DNA from: JAIRNF01 sp031551125
Lineage (GTDB): Bacteria > Bacteroidota > Bacteroidia > Bacteroidales > UBA932
Assembly: GCA_031551125.1 (NCBI GenBank)
Contig: JAVBOB010000008.1
Span: forward strand, 1 to 10,905
Length of the DNA stretch: 10,905 nt
Direction: 5' to 3'
A program made the translations under genes and the position numbers. The notes under the pieces were generated by a model, which was not told the DNA's origin, did not search any database, and was given only the letters and a program-made list of their open reading frames with translations. Positions 1 through 6,964 of this stretch are shown here, in pieces. Position 1 is the first letter of the stretch, and every line of letters starts with the position of its first letter.

Positions 1-38
1 GGTATTGACTCGGTATTTTTCAAAATCCGGTTGATGTT

Positions 39-81
39 GCCCGTATTTGAACCAATTTAAGGTGCAAATGCGGGCTTTTTT
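39..81 (+). terminator. Strong intrinsic terminator of a gene lying left of the window
   Basis: GCCCGTATTTG (39-49) pairs over 11 bases, with one G-U wobble, with CAAATGCGGGC (65-75). The 15-base loop has a small ACC/GGT inner stem, and a T run begins at 76. This is a classic rho-independent terminator for rightward transcription. Frame 1 is open from base 1 to a TAA at 58-60, which would put the stop codon of an off-window gene inside the loop. That reading rests on only 19 codons and is weak. Confidence 0.75.
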
Positions 82-349
82 ACTTTTTTTACCTCAATGT
101 AAAAAACGAAAAACAAAACCGATTTTCTCAAATGCGCGGAGAATACTGTATTTATTAGCATTTACGGATGTTTTCCGAAAATCGACACCGAGTATTGGCC
201 TGTTTAAAAAGTCGCCGAAATCCACAGAACAGGTTTTGTAAACGACTATTATAAAGACATTTGCAAAGTCGATAAAAAATATCGTACAGAGCCTCGTTAT
301 CAGGCATTTAGAAACATCCGAACTTTGCATTTTCAAAAATGTAAGGTTT
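82..349. other. Stretch without a convincing gene; possible decayed coding sequence
   Basis: No intact gene is supported here. An ATG-started frame at 47-241 has low-complexity, non-protein-like composition and starts inside the terminator, so I do not call it. Frame 1 reads fairly protein-like from 103 to 366, for example DYYKDICKVDKKYR and YQAFRNIRTLHF. It is broken by a TAA at 205-207, has no good start, and runs 17 bases into the next gene. It may be the remnant of a gene once coupled to the RteC-like gene. A GAACTTTG at 320-327 resembles the -7 box of Bacteroidota promoters and could drive that gene, but no -33 TTTG is seen. Confidence 0.25.
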
Positions 350-970
350 ATGGACAGATTAATTAAAACGCCGTTTATTCAAATGCTATCGCCAACAGAT
401 GATATACCCGCCGATGCATTGACAATGGCTTACGAGAAATTTATGAACGGCGTGGTAACAGTTTGTACCGAACAACCGGAAAGCATACCATCCTTTTTCA
501 TATTGACTTATGCACATGCCGAATTGATGATATTACAGCAAACACACGAGGCAAGCGGCGTTCAACAGGATAATCCTGTTTGGCAACACTTGTTCAAAGC
601 TATATTAGGAATCGAAAGCGCGTTGGAATGGGTGCAATTGCATGAAACATTCGACCCGAAAATAGACACAGAAATACCGTCATCTAACAATAACAAATCG
701 CAATGGACAGGTAGCATGGTAGAATTAGTTGAATTTGCTTATGCTTCGCTTGAATGCAAAAGTTTCAATCACGGACGAATCACCGTTAAAGACTTGATTT
801 CCGACCTTTGCGAATGTTTCGGCTGCAATGTCAAAGATGCTTATCGCGCTTTCGACGACATCAAACGACGCACAGGCGACCGCACCATTTACCTCGACAA
901 GCTCAAAACAAACCTGATGTCCAAATTGGAACAATCCGACAGGGAACATGCACAGCGCAAGCGACCATAA
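350..970 (+). CDS. RteC-family (RteC domain) protein, probable mobile-element regulator
   Basis: This encodes 206 residues. The C-terminal half (about 115-195) matches the RteC pattern as I remember it: a Trp-x-Gly-Ser then LVEFAYAS segment (about 117-131), a helical stretch with ITVKDLISDLCECFGCNVKD, then an AYRAFDDIKRRTGDRT segment followed by YLDKLKTNL. RteC of the Bacteroides conjugative transposon CTnDOT is a winged-helix-like DNA-binding activator of excision genes, and relatives are common on Bacteroidota integrative elements. The N-terminal half (AYEKFMNGVV, LTYAHAELMILQQ) is helical and less recognisable. The length is close to that of RteC. The only good start is ATG 350, and no Shine-Dalgarno site is present, as usual in the phylum. 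It has its own terminator and stands alone next to a tRNA gene, which fits an element edge. Family assignment is fairly secure; a role in excision or transfer is inference. Confidence 0.75.
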   Translation: MDRLIKTPFIQMLSPTDDIPADALTMAYEKFMNGVVTVCTEQPESIPSFFILTYAHAELMILQQTHEASGVQQDNPVWQHLFKAILGIESALEWVQLHETFDPKIDTEIPSSNNNKSQWTGSMVELVEFAYASLECKSFNHGRITVKDLISDLCECFGCNVKDAYRAFDDIKRRTGDRTIYLDKLKTNLMSKLEQSDREHAQRKRP

Positions 971-989
971 TTACTTTCAAAATCAAGAT

Positions 990-1027
990 AAATCCACGTA
1001 TCACTTCCGATAGGTGGATTTTCGTTA
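990..1027 (+). terminator. Terminator of the RteC-like gene
   Basis: AAATCCAC (990-997) and GTGGATTT (1014-1021) form a perfect 8-bp stem with a 16-base loop, followed by TTCGTTATT. It begins 19 bases after the stop codon. The T tract is short, so efficiency is uncertain. Confidence 0.55.
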
Positions 1028-1157
1028 TTATCCTATTTCAACATAGCCATACTTCCGAATCCATGACTGTTTCAATTGTCCTTAACGGGGCGGTTGCATT
1101 CATCGGGCAAAGGTGTTTACGGCCTTTTTTTGTCCTCAAAATGTCTTTGGCGAGTAA

Positions 1158-1193
1158 TGAAAAAGCCCCACAAATCGTTGATTTGTAGGGCTT
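1158..1193 (-). terminator. Terminator of the tRNA-Ser gene
   Basis: On the plus strand AAGCCC.ACAAATC (1163-1176) and GATTTGT.GGGCTT (1180-1193) form a 13-bp stem with one mismatch and a GTT loop. Read on the minus strand, the hairpin ends in a T-rich run (TTTTTC, about 1163-1158). It lies 37 bases beyond the 3' end of the tRNA, where a tRNA terminator is expected. Confidence 0.7.
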
Positions 1194-1229
1194 GTCTTGC
1201 TTTTGGCTGCCGTTGGCGTAGCCTTTCAG

Positions 1230-1314
1230 CGGAGAGAAAGGGATTCGAACCCCTGGTACCTCGCGGTACAACGGTTTTCAAGACCGCCGCAATCGACCAC
1301 TCTGCCATCTCTCC
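1230..1314 (-). tRNA. tRNA-Ser (anticodon UGA)
   Basis: The minus strand gives a full class II tRNA of about 85 nt. The acceptor stem is GGAGAGA/TCTCTCC, with discriminator G at 1230. The anticodon stem GCGGT/ACCGT closes loop CTTGAAA, whose UGA anticodon lies at 1278-1280. A long variable arm (GTACCGCGAGGTAC region) follows, then a T arm containing GGTTCGAATCC. The long variable arm together with UGA identifies serine, reading UCA codons. CCA is not encoded; CTG follows the discriminator. The gene has a matching promoter and terminator. The RteC-like gene lies on its 3' side, the side where tRNA-targeting integrative elements normally sit. Confidence 0.95.
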
Positions 1315-1327
1315 TGAAATGTGGGTG

Positions 1328-1358
1328 CAAAGATATATCTTTTTCGGAAAATCGCAAT
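1328..1358 (-). promoter_or_regulatory. Promoter of tRNA-Ser
   Basis: On the minus strand ATTG (1358-1355) is followed after 19 bases by TATCTTTG (1335-1328), a full match to the Bacteroidota -7 box TANNTTTG with a one-mismatch -33 box. Transcription would begin within a few bases of the tRNA 5' end at 1314. Confidence 0.65.
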
Positions 1359-1544
1359 ACTTCTCAAAAAAATGAACATTTGATTTATACATACGTTACT
1401 AGATAAGATTTTTAGAAACTGCCAATGCTCTTTTGATCTATGTAATTGACTTAAAATCATGTAGTTTGATATTATTTTTAGATGATTGGTGACTTGAAAC
1501 TGAACTAAAAACGTGTACAGACAACAAAAAATGAGTCATTTAAA
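1359..1544. other. Intergenic region without recognised features
   Basis: This AT-rich sequence lies between the divergent tRNA-Ser and HU promoters. I see no coding frame, repeat or clear hairpin. It may hold regulatory sites for the HU gene, but none is recognisable. Confidence 0.5.
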
Positions 1545-1575
1545 TTTGGAAATATGTAATCAAACATTACATTTG
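1545..1575 (+). promoter_or_regulatory. Promoter of the HU gene
   Basis: TTTG at 1545-1548, a 19-base spacer, and TACATTTG at 1568-1575 match the Bacteroidota housekeeping promoter (primary sigma ABfA type) exactly. Transcription would start near 1581, leaving a leader of about 40 bases that ends in A/T-rich sequence with no Shine-Dalgarno site. Confidence 0.8.
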
Positions 1576-1621
1576 CAGAAAAATAGCACAGCACAATTAC
1601 TAACCTTAAAAACTTTTTGTT

Positions 1622-1894
1622 ATGAACAAAGCACAACTTATTGATGCTATTGCTGCTTCAGCAAAGCTTACCAAGGTTGATTCAAAAAGAGCTCTTGATG
1701 CATTTATCAAGGAAACTGCTAAGACCTTAAAGAAAGGTGACAAGGTTGCTCTAGTTGGATTCGGTACTTTCTCTGTTACTAAGAGAGGTGCACGCAAGGG
1801 CCGCAACCCCAGAACAGGAAAAGAAATCCAAATTCCTGCAAAGAAGGTTGTTAAGTTTAAAGCTGGTAGCGAACTAGGCAAGCTTGTAAAGTAG
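1622..1894 (+). CDS. HU-family DNA-binding protein
   Basis: This is a 90-residue protein of typical HU length. It begins MNKAQLIDAIA, has the conserved VGFGTFSV turn (about 45-52), and has the DNA-embracing arm around GRNPRTGKEI (about 61-70) with the intercalating-proline region, ending KLVK. HU is a homodimeric or heterodimeric nucleoid protein that bends DNA with little sequence preference and supports replication, recombination and transcription. It is monocistronic, with a perfect promoter and a strong terminator, which suggests high constitutive expression. Its codons look even and well ordered, as expected for an abundant protein. Whether it corresponds to one particular HU paralogue cannot be told from this window. 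Confidence 0.95.
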   Translation: MNKAQLIDAIAASAKLTKVDSKRALDAFIKETAKTLKKGDKVALVGFGTFSVTKRGARKGRNPRTGKEIQIPAKKVVKFKAGSELGKLVK

Positions 1895-1913
1895 TCTTGT
1901 TCTACTGATGTAG

Positions 1914-1946
1914 AAAAGGAGAGCCTTTTGTGGTTCTCCTTTTTTT
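1914..1946 (+). terminator. Terminator of the HU gene, overlapping the next promoter
   Basis: AGGAGAGCC (1917-1925) and GGTTCTCCT (1932-1940) form a 9-bp stem with one G-U pair and loop TTTTGT, followed by a run of T to 1946. It begins about 20 bases after the HU stop. The loop contains the TTTG that would serve as the -33 box of the next gene. Confidence 0.85.
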
Positions 1947-1958
1947 ATGCTACCTTGC
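1927..1958 (+). promoter_or_regulatory. Probable promoter of the trmH-like gene
   Basis: TTTG (1927-1930) is followed after 20 bases by TACCTTGC (1951-1958), close to TANNTTTG(C). The ATG at 1963 lies only 4 bases after this box, so the transcript would be leaderless or nearly so. The -33 box sits in the loop of the HU terminator. Confidence 0.5.
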
Positions 1959-1962
1959 GGCC

Positions 1963-2634
1963 ATGTCTGACGAACGTTTACTTGGCTATTTGACCGATTT
2001 TGTAAAAGAGGAACGACTGGAGGTTTTTCAGAAAACGCTTAACTTTCGTACCCGATACCTTACGGTATGCCTTGAAGATATATACCAACCGCACAACGCC
2101 AGCGCAGTTCTTCGCACATGTGATGCTTTTGGTATTCAGGATGTGCATATTGTAGAGAAGAATAACAGGTATAAGGTGAACCCTTTGGTGGCAGGAGGTT
2201 CTTATAAGTGGGTCAACATACATAAGTATAACAGGTCTGCTAACCCTACAATGGATGCGATAAGCGCTTTACGAAACAAAGGTTATCGTATAGTGGCTAC
2301 AACTCCTCATAATTCGGATATTTCTTTACCTGATTTCGACCTGCAAAAAGGACCGGCTGCACTTATTTTCGGTACGGAGCTTACCGGAGTATCAGATGAG
2401 GTAAAGCAACATGCCGACGAGTTTTTACGTATCCCCATGTATGGTTTTGTTGAGAGCTTCAATATCTCTGTTTCGGCGGCTGTTATACTACATCATCTTA
2501 CCCTTAAGCTGCGCTTGAGCGATATAGGCTGGAGTTTGAGTGAAGATGAGAAGAAAGAGCTTCTTTTGGAGTGGCTCAAGACAAGCATTCGCGAATCAGA
2601 GAAAATCATTCAACGCTACTATGAACTTACGTAA
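1963..2634 (+). CDS. trmH: TrmH-family tRNA/rRNA 2'-O-methyltransferase (SPOUT), probably tRNA Gm18
   Basis: The protein has 223 residues from ATG 1963. A GTG at 1930 would extend it, but it lies in the HU terminator loop and adds a non-conserved hydrophobic stub, so I reject it. All three SPOUT motifs are visible. Motif 1 is YQPHNASAVLRTCDAFG (41-57), with Asn45 and the catalytic Arg51. Motif 2 is ALIFGTELTGVSDE (133-146). Motif 3 is the knotted SAM site IPMYGFVESFNISVSAA (157-173). Such enzymes are dimers that transfer a methyl group from SAM to a ribose 2'-OH. TrmH itself modifies G18 in the D-loop of tRNA. The pattern of motif 3 and the length favour TrmH over the larger rRNA enzymes, but substrate is inference. 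The next gene starts 14 bases before this one ends, so they are likely translationally coupled. Confidence 0.85.
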   Translation: MSDERLLGYLTDFVKEERLEVFQKTLNFRTRYLTVCLEDIYQPHNASAVLRTCDAFGIQDVHIVEKNNRYKVNPLVAGGSYKWVNIHKYNRSANPTMDAISALRNKGYRIVATTPHNSDISLPDFDLQKGPAALIFGTELTGVSDEVKQHADEFLRIPMYGFVESFNISVSAAVILHHLTLKLRLSDIGWSLSEDEKKELLLEWLKTSIRESEKIIQRYYELT

Positions 2635-3802
2635 GCTCTTTTTAACCCATTTGGCCCAAACATCCGATAGCCCTATGATGCTGGAGGTAGAAAAAGCCGA
2701 AGGTATATATATATATTCTCCTGACGGAAAACAATACATTGACCTTATATCAGGTGTTTCGGTTAGCAATGTGGGACACTGCCATCCAAAAGTGGTTGAA
2801 GCGGTTAAGCAGCAAGCTGAGCGGTACATGCACCTCATGGTTTACGGGGAGTATATACAGTCTCCTCAAGTACAGCTTGCTACAGCGTTGACCGCCCAGC
2901 TTCCGTCTTCATTATCATCTGTTTATTTGGTAAACTCGGGTAGCGAGGCCAATGAGGCAGCTATGAAGCTGGCTAAACGGAGTACGGGAAGGACAGGAAT
3001 CATTGCGTTTAAAAATGCCTACCACGGTAGTACGCAAGGGCCTCTTAGTATTATTGGTGATGAATTGTTTCGGCGCAGCTTTCGTCCCTTACTGCCAGAG
3101 ATTCGCAGCTTGCAATTCAATAACTTATCCGATTTAAATAGCATTACTGAGCATACTGCATGTGTAATAGTGGAACCCGTTCAGGGAGAAGCCGGAATAG
3201 CTACCCCTAATGGTGGTTTTCTTCAACAGCTTCGTAAGCGCTGTACCGAAACCGGAACATTGCTGGTGTTCGACGAAGTGCAAACAGGTTTTGGTCGCTT
3301 AGGCACGCTATTTGCATTCCAGAAGTACAACGTACTGCCTGATATGCTTACCCTTGCCAAGGCTATGGGAGGGGGTATGCCCATTGGCGGCTTGGTAGCC
3401 TCTAAGGAGCTGATGAATTGTTTTACCAGCAATCCGGTATTGGGGCATATTACTACCTTTGGCGGTCATCCTGTATCGGCAGCGGCGGCTTTAGCCTCCT
3501 TGGAAACGCTTATTGGTGATAGGCTGGTTGAAGGTGTGGATGATAAAGGAGCGTTGTTTAAACGTCTTTTGGTTCACCCTAAGATTAAAGAGGTGAGGGG
3601 AGAGGGTTTGTTTATGGCCGTGGAGCTAGGCGATGCCGATTTGGTACAACGCTTTATAAGAAAGGCTATGGATAACGGTTTGCTGACAGATTGGTTTTTG
3701 TTCTGTCCAACGGCTTTTCGCATTGCCCCACCGTTAACCATAACAAACGAACAGATACAAGAGGCTGTAACGCTTATACATACTACTCTTGACGAGCTAT
3801 AA
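2621..3802 (+). CDS. Class III PLP-dependent aminotransferase
   Basis: The protein has 393 residues from ATG 2621. An upstream ATG at 2540 adds 27 residues that merely shadow trmH and lack homology-like features. Class III hallmarks are NSGSEAN (105-111, phosphate binding), AYHGSTQG (133-140), VIVEPVQGEAG (182-192), VFDEVQTGFGR (216-226, with Asp218 contacting the pyridine N) and LAKAMGGGMPIGG (245-257), where Lys247 should form the Schiff base. GHITTFGGHP completes the site. Relatives are acetylornithine, ornithine and 4-aminobutyrate transaminases, which use 2-oxoglutarate or pyruvate as acceptor. The overall shape is nearest the ornithine/acetylornithine branch, but no biosynthetic neighbours support a particular substrate. 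It overlaps trmH by 14 bases and is probably co-transcribed with it. Confidence 0.9.
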   Translation: MNLRKLFLTHLAQTSDSPMMLEVEKAEGIYIYSPDGKQYIDLISGVSVSNVGHCHPKVVEAVKQQAERYMHLMVYGEYIQSPQVQLATALTAQLPSSLSSVYLVNSGSEANEAAMKLAKRSTGRTGIIAFKNAYHGSTQGPLSIIGDELFRRSFRPLLPEIRSLQFNNLSDLNSITEHTACVIVEPVQGEAGIATPNGGFLQQLRKRCTETGTLLVFDEVQTGFGRLGTLFAFQKYNVLPDMLTLAKAMGGGMPIGGLVASKELMNCFTSNPVLGHITTFGGHPVSAAAALASLETLIGDRLVEGVDDKGALFKRLLVHPKIKEVRGEGLFMAVELGDADLVQRFIRKAMDNGLLTDWFLFCPTAFRIAPPLTITNEQIQEAVTLIHTTLDEL

Positions 3803-3812
3803 TAAGTGACGA

Positions 3813-3884
3813 CCCCAACCCTTAAAGGGGCTTTTGAAGTTTAACTTTGCAGTAGCCAGGTTCCCCCTTCAGGGGGTTAGGGGG
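3813..3884. repeat. Pair of inverted C/G-rich intergenic repeats
   Basis: Two copies of one motif, CCCC(C)TTnAGGG(GG)TTnGGGG, lie head to head. The left copy, on the minus strand, is CCCCAACCCTTAAAGGGG (3813-3830). The right copy is at 3863-3884: CCCCC, TTCA loop, GGGGG, TTA, GGGGG. The right copy alone forms a perfect 5-bp hairpin with a four-base loop. The pair begins 11 bases after the aminotransferase stop and may act as a terminator or transcript-end stabiliser. I recall similar motifs as common intergenic repeats in Bacteroidota genomes. Confidence 0.6.
3842..3849 (+). promoter_or_regulatory. Possible -7 box upstream of the MoxR gene
   Basis: TAACTTTG (followed by C) is a full match to TANNTTTG, but no TTTG lies 19-21 bases upstream. 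If used, transcription would start near 3855 and the 5' leader of about 75 bases would carry the 3863-3876 hairpin. Confidence 0.35.
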
Positions 3885-3931
3885 TGAAAATTTTGAGATA
3901 ACATGTAAACATATAAAATAGCGTATAGCAT

Positions 3932-4915
3932 ATGGACGAACAACAAGCTACCGGAGTAAATAGAAATATTGAAGCGTTAATCAATAACGTTGAAACCGTA
4001 ATAAAAGGAAAACGAGATAAGATAAAGCTGGTAGTTGCCACCTTATTGGCCAAGGGGCACGTACTTGTGGAGGATAATCCGGGAACCGGAAAAACCGTAT
4101 TAGCACGTACACTGGCACAGTCTATTGCTTCGACTAGTAGCAATGACGGTTTGCTGTTTCGGCGTATTCAGTTTACGCCGGATTTGCTGCCAATGGATTT
4201 AATAGGTTCGCATATTTTTGACGATAGCAAAAAGGACTTTATATTCAAGAAGGGGCCTTTATTTTGTAACGTGTTGCTTAGCGACGAAATTAACCGTGCA
4301 TCGCCCAAGGTGCAATCGGCGTTGTTGGAGTGTATGGCCGAGAATCAAATTACGGTGGGAGATACCACACACCATTTGGAAAAGCTGTTTTTTACCATTG
4401 CAACTCAAAACCCGGTAGAGTCGGAGGGAACATATCCGCTGCCCGCTGCCCAGCTTGACCGTTTCTTTATGAAGATAACGATGGGCTACCCGAGCGAGGA
4501 GGTTGAAATGGATATTTACCGTAGTTATTTGGGCATAGCGCAAAGTTTGGAAGAAGTTAAGCAAGTGCTGTCAATACAGGATATCTTGACGCTACAAAAA
4601 GATGTTGATGCCGTATTTATACATGAGGAGCTGATACATGCAGTAAATAATATCATACAGGCAACTCGCAACCATTCCGATATTGTATTGGGCTGTTCTA
4701 CCCGTAGCGGTATAACCTTCTTGAAATGCTTAAAGGCGTTTGCGTTGGTTAGCGGTCGTACCTTTGTTGTTGAAGATGATGTGAAGGAGCTGGCACACGC
4801 CGTTCTCGACCATCGTATGATATACCGTAGTAAGGATGCTCGCATGAACGCGCTAAACGATATTGTTAGTAAAGAAATATCGAGGTTAAGCAAGCTGAAC
4901 CTGTACGCTTCTTAG
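3932..4915 (+). CDS. MoxR-family AAA+ ATPase
   Basis: The protein has 327 residues, the usual MoxR length. The Walker A region is EDNPGTGKT (47-55). The FTPDLLPMDLIGS segment (81-93) is a MoxR signature. Walker B is VLLSDEINRA (114-123), and sensor 1 is IATQNPVESEGTYPLP (156-171), followed by QLDRFFM with the Arg finger region. The C-terminal lid includes TRSGITFLKCLKAFA. MoxR proteins act as ATP-driven chaperones that often help metal-binding or von Willebrand factor A (VWA) domain partners mature, and in Bacteroidota they are usually followed by DUF58 and Bat (VWA) genes. None of those genes follows here; the next gene, after 52 bases, is an exported TPR-like protein, likely in the same transcript. 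Family is secure; the client is unknown. Confidence 0.92.
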   Translation: MDEQQATGVNRNIEALINNVETVIKGKRDKIKLVVATLLAKGHVLVEDNPGTGKTVLARTLAQSIASTSSNDGLLFRRIQFTPDLLPMDLIGSHIFDDSKKDFIFKKGPLFCNVLLSDEINRASPKVQSALLECMAENQITVGDTTHHLEKLFFTIATQNPVESEGTYPLPAAQLDRFFMKITMGYPSEEVEMDIYRSYLGIAQSLEEVKQVLSIQDILTLQKDVDAVFIHEELIHAVNNIIQATRNHSDIVLGCSTRSGITFLKCLKAFALVSGRTFVVEDDVKELAHAVLDHRMIYRSKDARMNALNDIVSKEISRLSKLNLYAS

Positions 4916-4967
4916 TCTGACTTTATTTTATCGGTATCGGTTTTATATTTATGCTACCAGTATAGCA

Positions 4968-6938
4968 ATGAGAGTAAAAATTATACTTATCGCTTTGCTT
5001 TTGGTTCCATGCATGTCTTATGCGCAGGAGCTGTCAAAGGCAGAAAAACGATACGAAATAGATGTTAAGCGGCTAGAGGTTAGCCCAACGGATAGGGAAG
5101 CGCTGTTCCGTTCGCGTGAGTTTATTCGCTTAGACCCTACCTACTATGTAGGCTATATGTATGAGGGATTATTTAAGCATGAACGAGCATCGGATTATAT
5201 AGGTTTCCGTAACGCTATACCTGTGCTTAAAAAGGCCATGCAGCTACTCGAAAAAGATTTTTCGGCGGAGCTGAGAAAGCAGTACACAGATGTTTCAGAT
5301 TATATGCCTCTTCAGCAGGTAAGAGTAGACTATATGCTTCTTACATCGGCTTTGTTTGATTGTTATAGTGACTTGGAACAGCCCGATTCTGTGATGATAT
5401 TGCTTAACCACTATAAGAAGTGGAACTTTCAGCGAGATATGCTGGGTGCTAACAACAACATAGGGTGGACATATCACCGTAACCGCTTTTACACCAGCAG
5501 TAAGTATTCATTTTTAGGTAACTCGATTGAAGAAAACGAAAAAACAGCCCTGCGCTACCTTCATCAGGGGCTTGCCGATATTGAGAAAAATAGAGATTTG
5601 AATGAACGTGTATTCCGAAGCGTAAAGGGAGATGAGCTGAGCGTATATCACTACCTATCTCTTGTTCACAGCTATTTGCGTGATACCGATTCTGCTTACT
5701 ACTACTTCCGTCAAATGGATGGTTACAACGTATTTCCACACAACAACTTTGCCATTTTTTGTTTTGTGAACGGCGAGTTTTTCGATGCGGAAAGCCATTT
5801 TCAGTATGCTCAAACGACAGAATATGGAGATAAGCGCATACGAGAGTCGGATGTATATTTGGGTATTTTGGACGTTTTTAGGGCAAAACCGGAAGAGGCC
5901 ATTCGTACCTTGAAAGAACAAATCCAAGACATGGGAGTTGTGCCCGGTTGGGGCTGGGATAACCTTGCGCTGGCGCGTTCCTACCTATACAATGGGCAGG
6001 TGGATAAGTGCATGGAACATCTGAATAAGGCTAGAAACTTTAAGGAGCTGCATATTGGCAGTACATGGACACAAAGCCACTACGATATTAGCATTGCAAC
6101 GCTTGAGCTGATGTGTAAAGAATGGCAGCGAGCAGCGTTGAAGTTTGAAAATAAGGGCTACTGGTATTCTCCGGCCACCTTGGCGCGCTTGGCCCAATGC
6201 AGCGTGGAGAAGGATGCCCAACAGCTCTTGCTGATTAACCGTATAGCCGCGAACCCCGAGCGTAACGATGTTTTTTACCGCATATTTGCCTCAGAGAATA
6301 CGGTTACCTTTGATGAAGTATGGTTTATGCTGAAGGATTACGGGCAACGATTTTTTCTGAAGTATTTTACCGAGCAGGCTAAGAACGATGAACGTGCGCG
6401 TATTCAAAAGTATTTTAAGCTGTTTGCCGCTAAGCTGATGGTTGAACGGGGAAATGAGAGCAAAGCAGCCGATATACTTGATGAGATTAATAGGCGTGAA
6501 CCCTTAGACCCCGAATTTGAAAAGCTGTTTGAAGCACGTATATACGAAGCCCAATACCGGTGTAGTAGTAAGCAAGATGATTTACTCCGCTTTTACGAAA
6601 CCTTCCCTCAGCTGGTACCCTTTAGCGGCTTCACCATGAGCTTCAGGCTGGATGTGTACGATGATAACTCAGCCATAAAGAATGATGTGCTAAAGACCAT
6701 GAAGCGTTACAACGTGGAGTGGACAAAAAACGAGGATAGTGATGCCCCCCGTGCTATCATATACTTTTCTAACGATGGGAAGAACGATGTAATAACCTAC
6801 TCGGTAAGGCAGGCTAATGGTAGAACCCTTGTTCCCGAACAGCGTATTATATGCACAACTGCTGAAGATGCCACCAAGCAGCTGGTGTACGGCTTGTTTA
6901 AAATTGCCGAGCCTGAGGTGTTTTCTGAACGGAGGTAG
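4968..6938 (+). CDS. Exported TPR-like repeat protein of unknown function
   Basis: The protein has 656 residues. Its N-terminus is a clear Sec signal peptide: MRVK, a hydrophobic core to about residue 14, and a probable cut after Ala19 (SYA|QE). Cys15 is preceded by Pro, so a lipoprotein box is unlikely. The rest is helical with aromatic and Ala/Leu spacing typical of degenerate tetratricopeptide repeats, for example REALFRSREFIRLDPTYYVG, PEEAIRTLKEQI and KCMEHLNKARNF. The last 100 residues (FRLDVYDDN, IIYFSNDGKNDVITYSVR) look like a small beta-rich domain. It is likely periplasmic or outer-membrane associated. It lies 52 bases after the MoxR gene with the same orientation, so a link to that chaperone is possible. 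A TATATTTA at 4944-4951 could be a weak internal -7 box. I do not recognise a named family. Confidence 0.75.
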   Translation: MRVKIILIALLLVPCMSYAQELSKAEKRYEIDVKRLEVSPTDREALFRSREFIRLDPTYYVGYMYEGLFKHERASDYIGFRNAIPVLKKAMQLLEKDFSAELRKQYTDVSDYMPLQQVRVDYMLLTSALFDCYSDLEQPDSVMILLNHYKKWNFQRDMLGANNNIGWTYHRNRFYTSSKYSFLGNSIEENEKTALRYLHQGLADIEKNRDLNERVFRSVKGDELSVYHYLSLVHSYLRDTDSAYYYFRQMDGYNVFPHNNFAIFCFVNGEFFDAESHFQYAQTTEYGDKRIRESDVYLGILDVFRAKPEEAIRTLKEQIQDMGVVPGWGWDNLALARSYLYNGQVDKCMEHLNKARNFKELHIGSTWTQSHYDISIATLELMCKEWQRAALKFENKGYWYSPATLARLAQCSVEKDAQQLLLINRIAANPERNDVFYRIFASENTVTFDEVWFMLKDYGQRFFLKYFTEQAKNDERARIQKYFKLFAAKLMVERGNESKAADILDEINRREPLDPEFEKLFEARIYEAQYRCSSKQDDLLRFYETFPQLVPFSGFTMSFRLDVYDDNSAIKNDVLKTMKRYNVEWTKNEDSDAPRAIIYFSNDGKNDVITYSVRQANGRTLVPEQRIICTTAEDATKQLVYGLFKIAEPEVFSERR

Positions 6939-6964
6939 TTATAAGGGTGGTTGTAAATAATCAT

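Noticed and set aside
47..241. 64-residue frame on the plus strand
   Set aside because: It starts inside a terminator, has low-complexity Lys/Phe-rich composition and no recognisable features.
1930..1962. GTG start extending TrmH by 11 residues
   Set aside because: It lies in the HU terminator loop and upstream of the likely -7 box; ATG 1963 gives the expected TrmH N-terminus.
2540..2620. Upstream ATG for the aminotransferase
   Set aside because: The extra 27 residues are an out-of-frame shadow of trmH; ATG 2621 gives the expected family start.
3863..3884. G-quadruplex
   Set aside because: Only two long G runs are on one strand; four would be needed.
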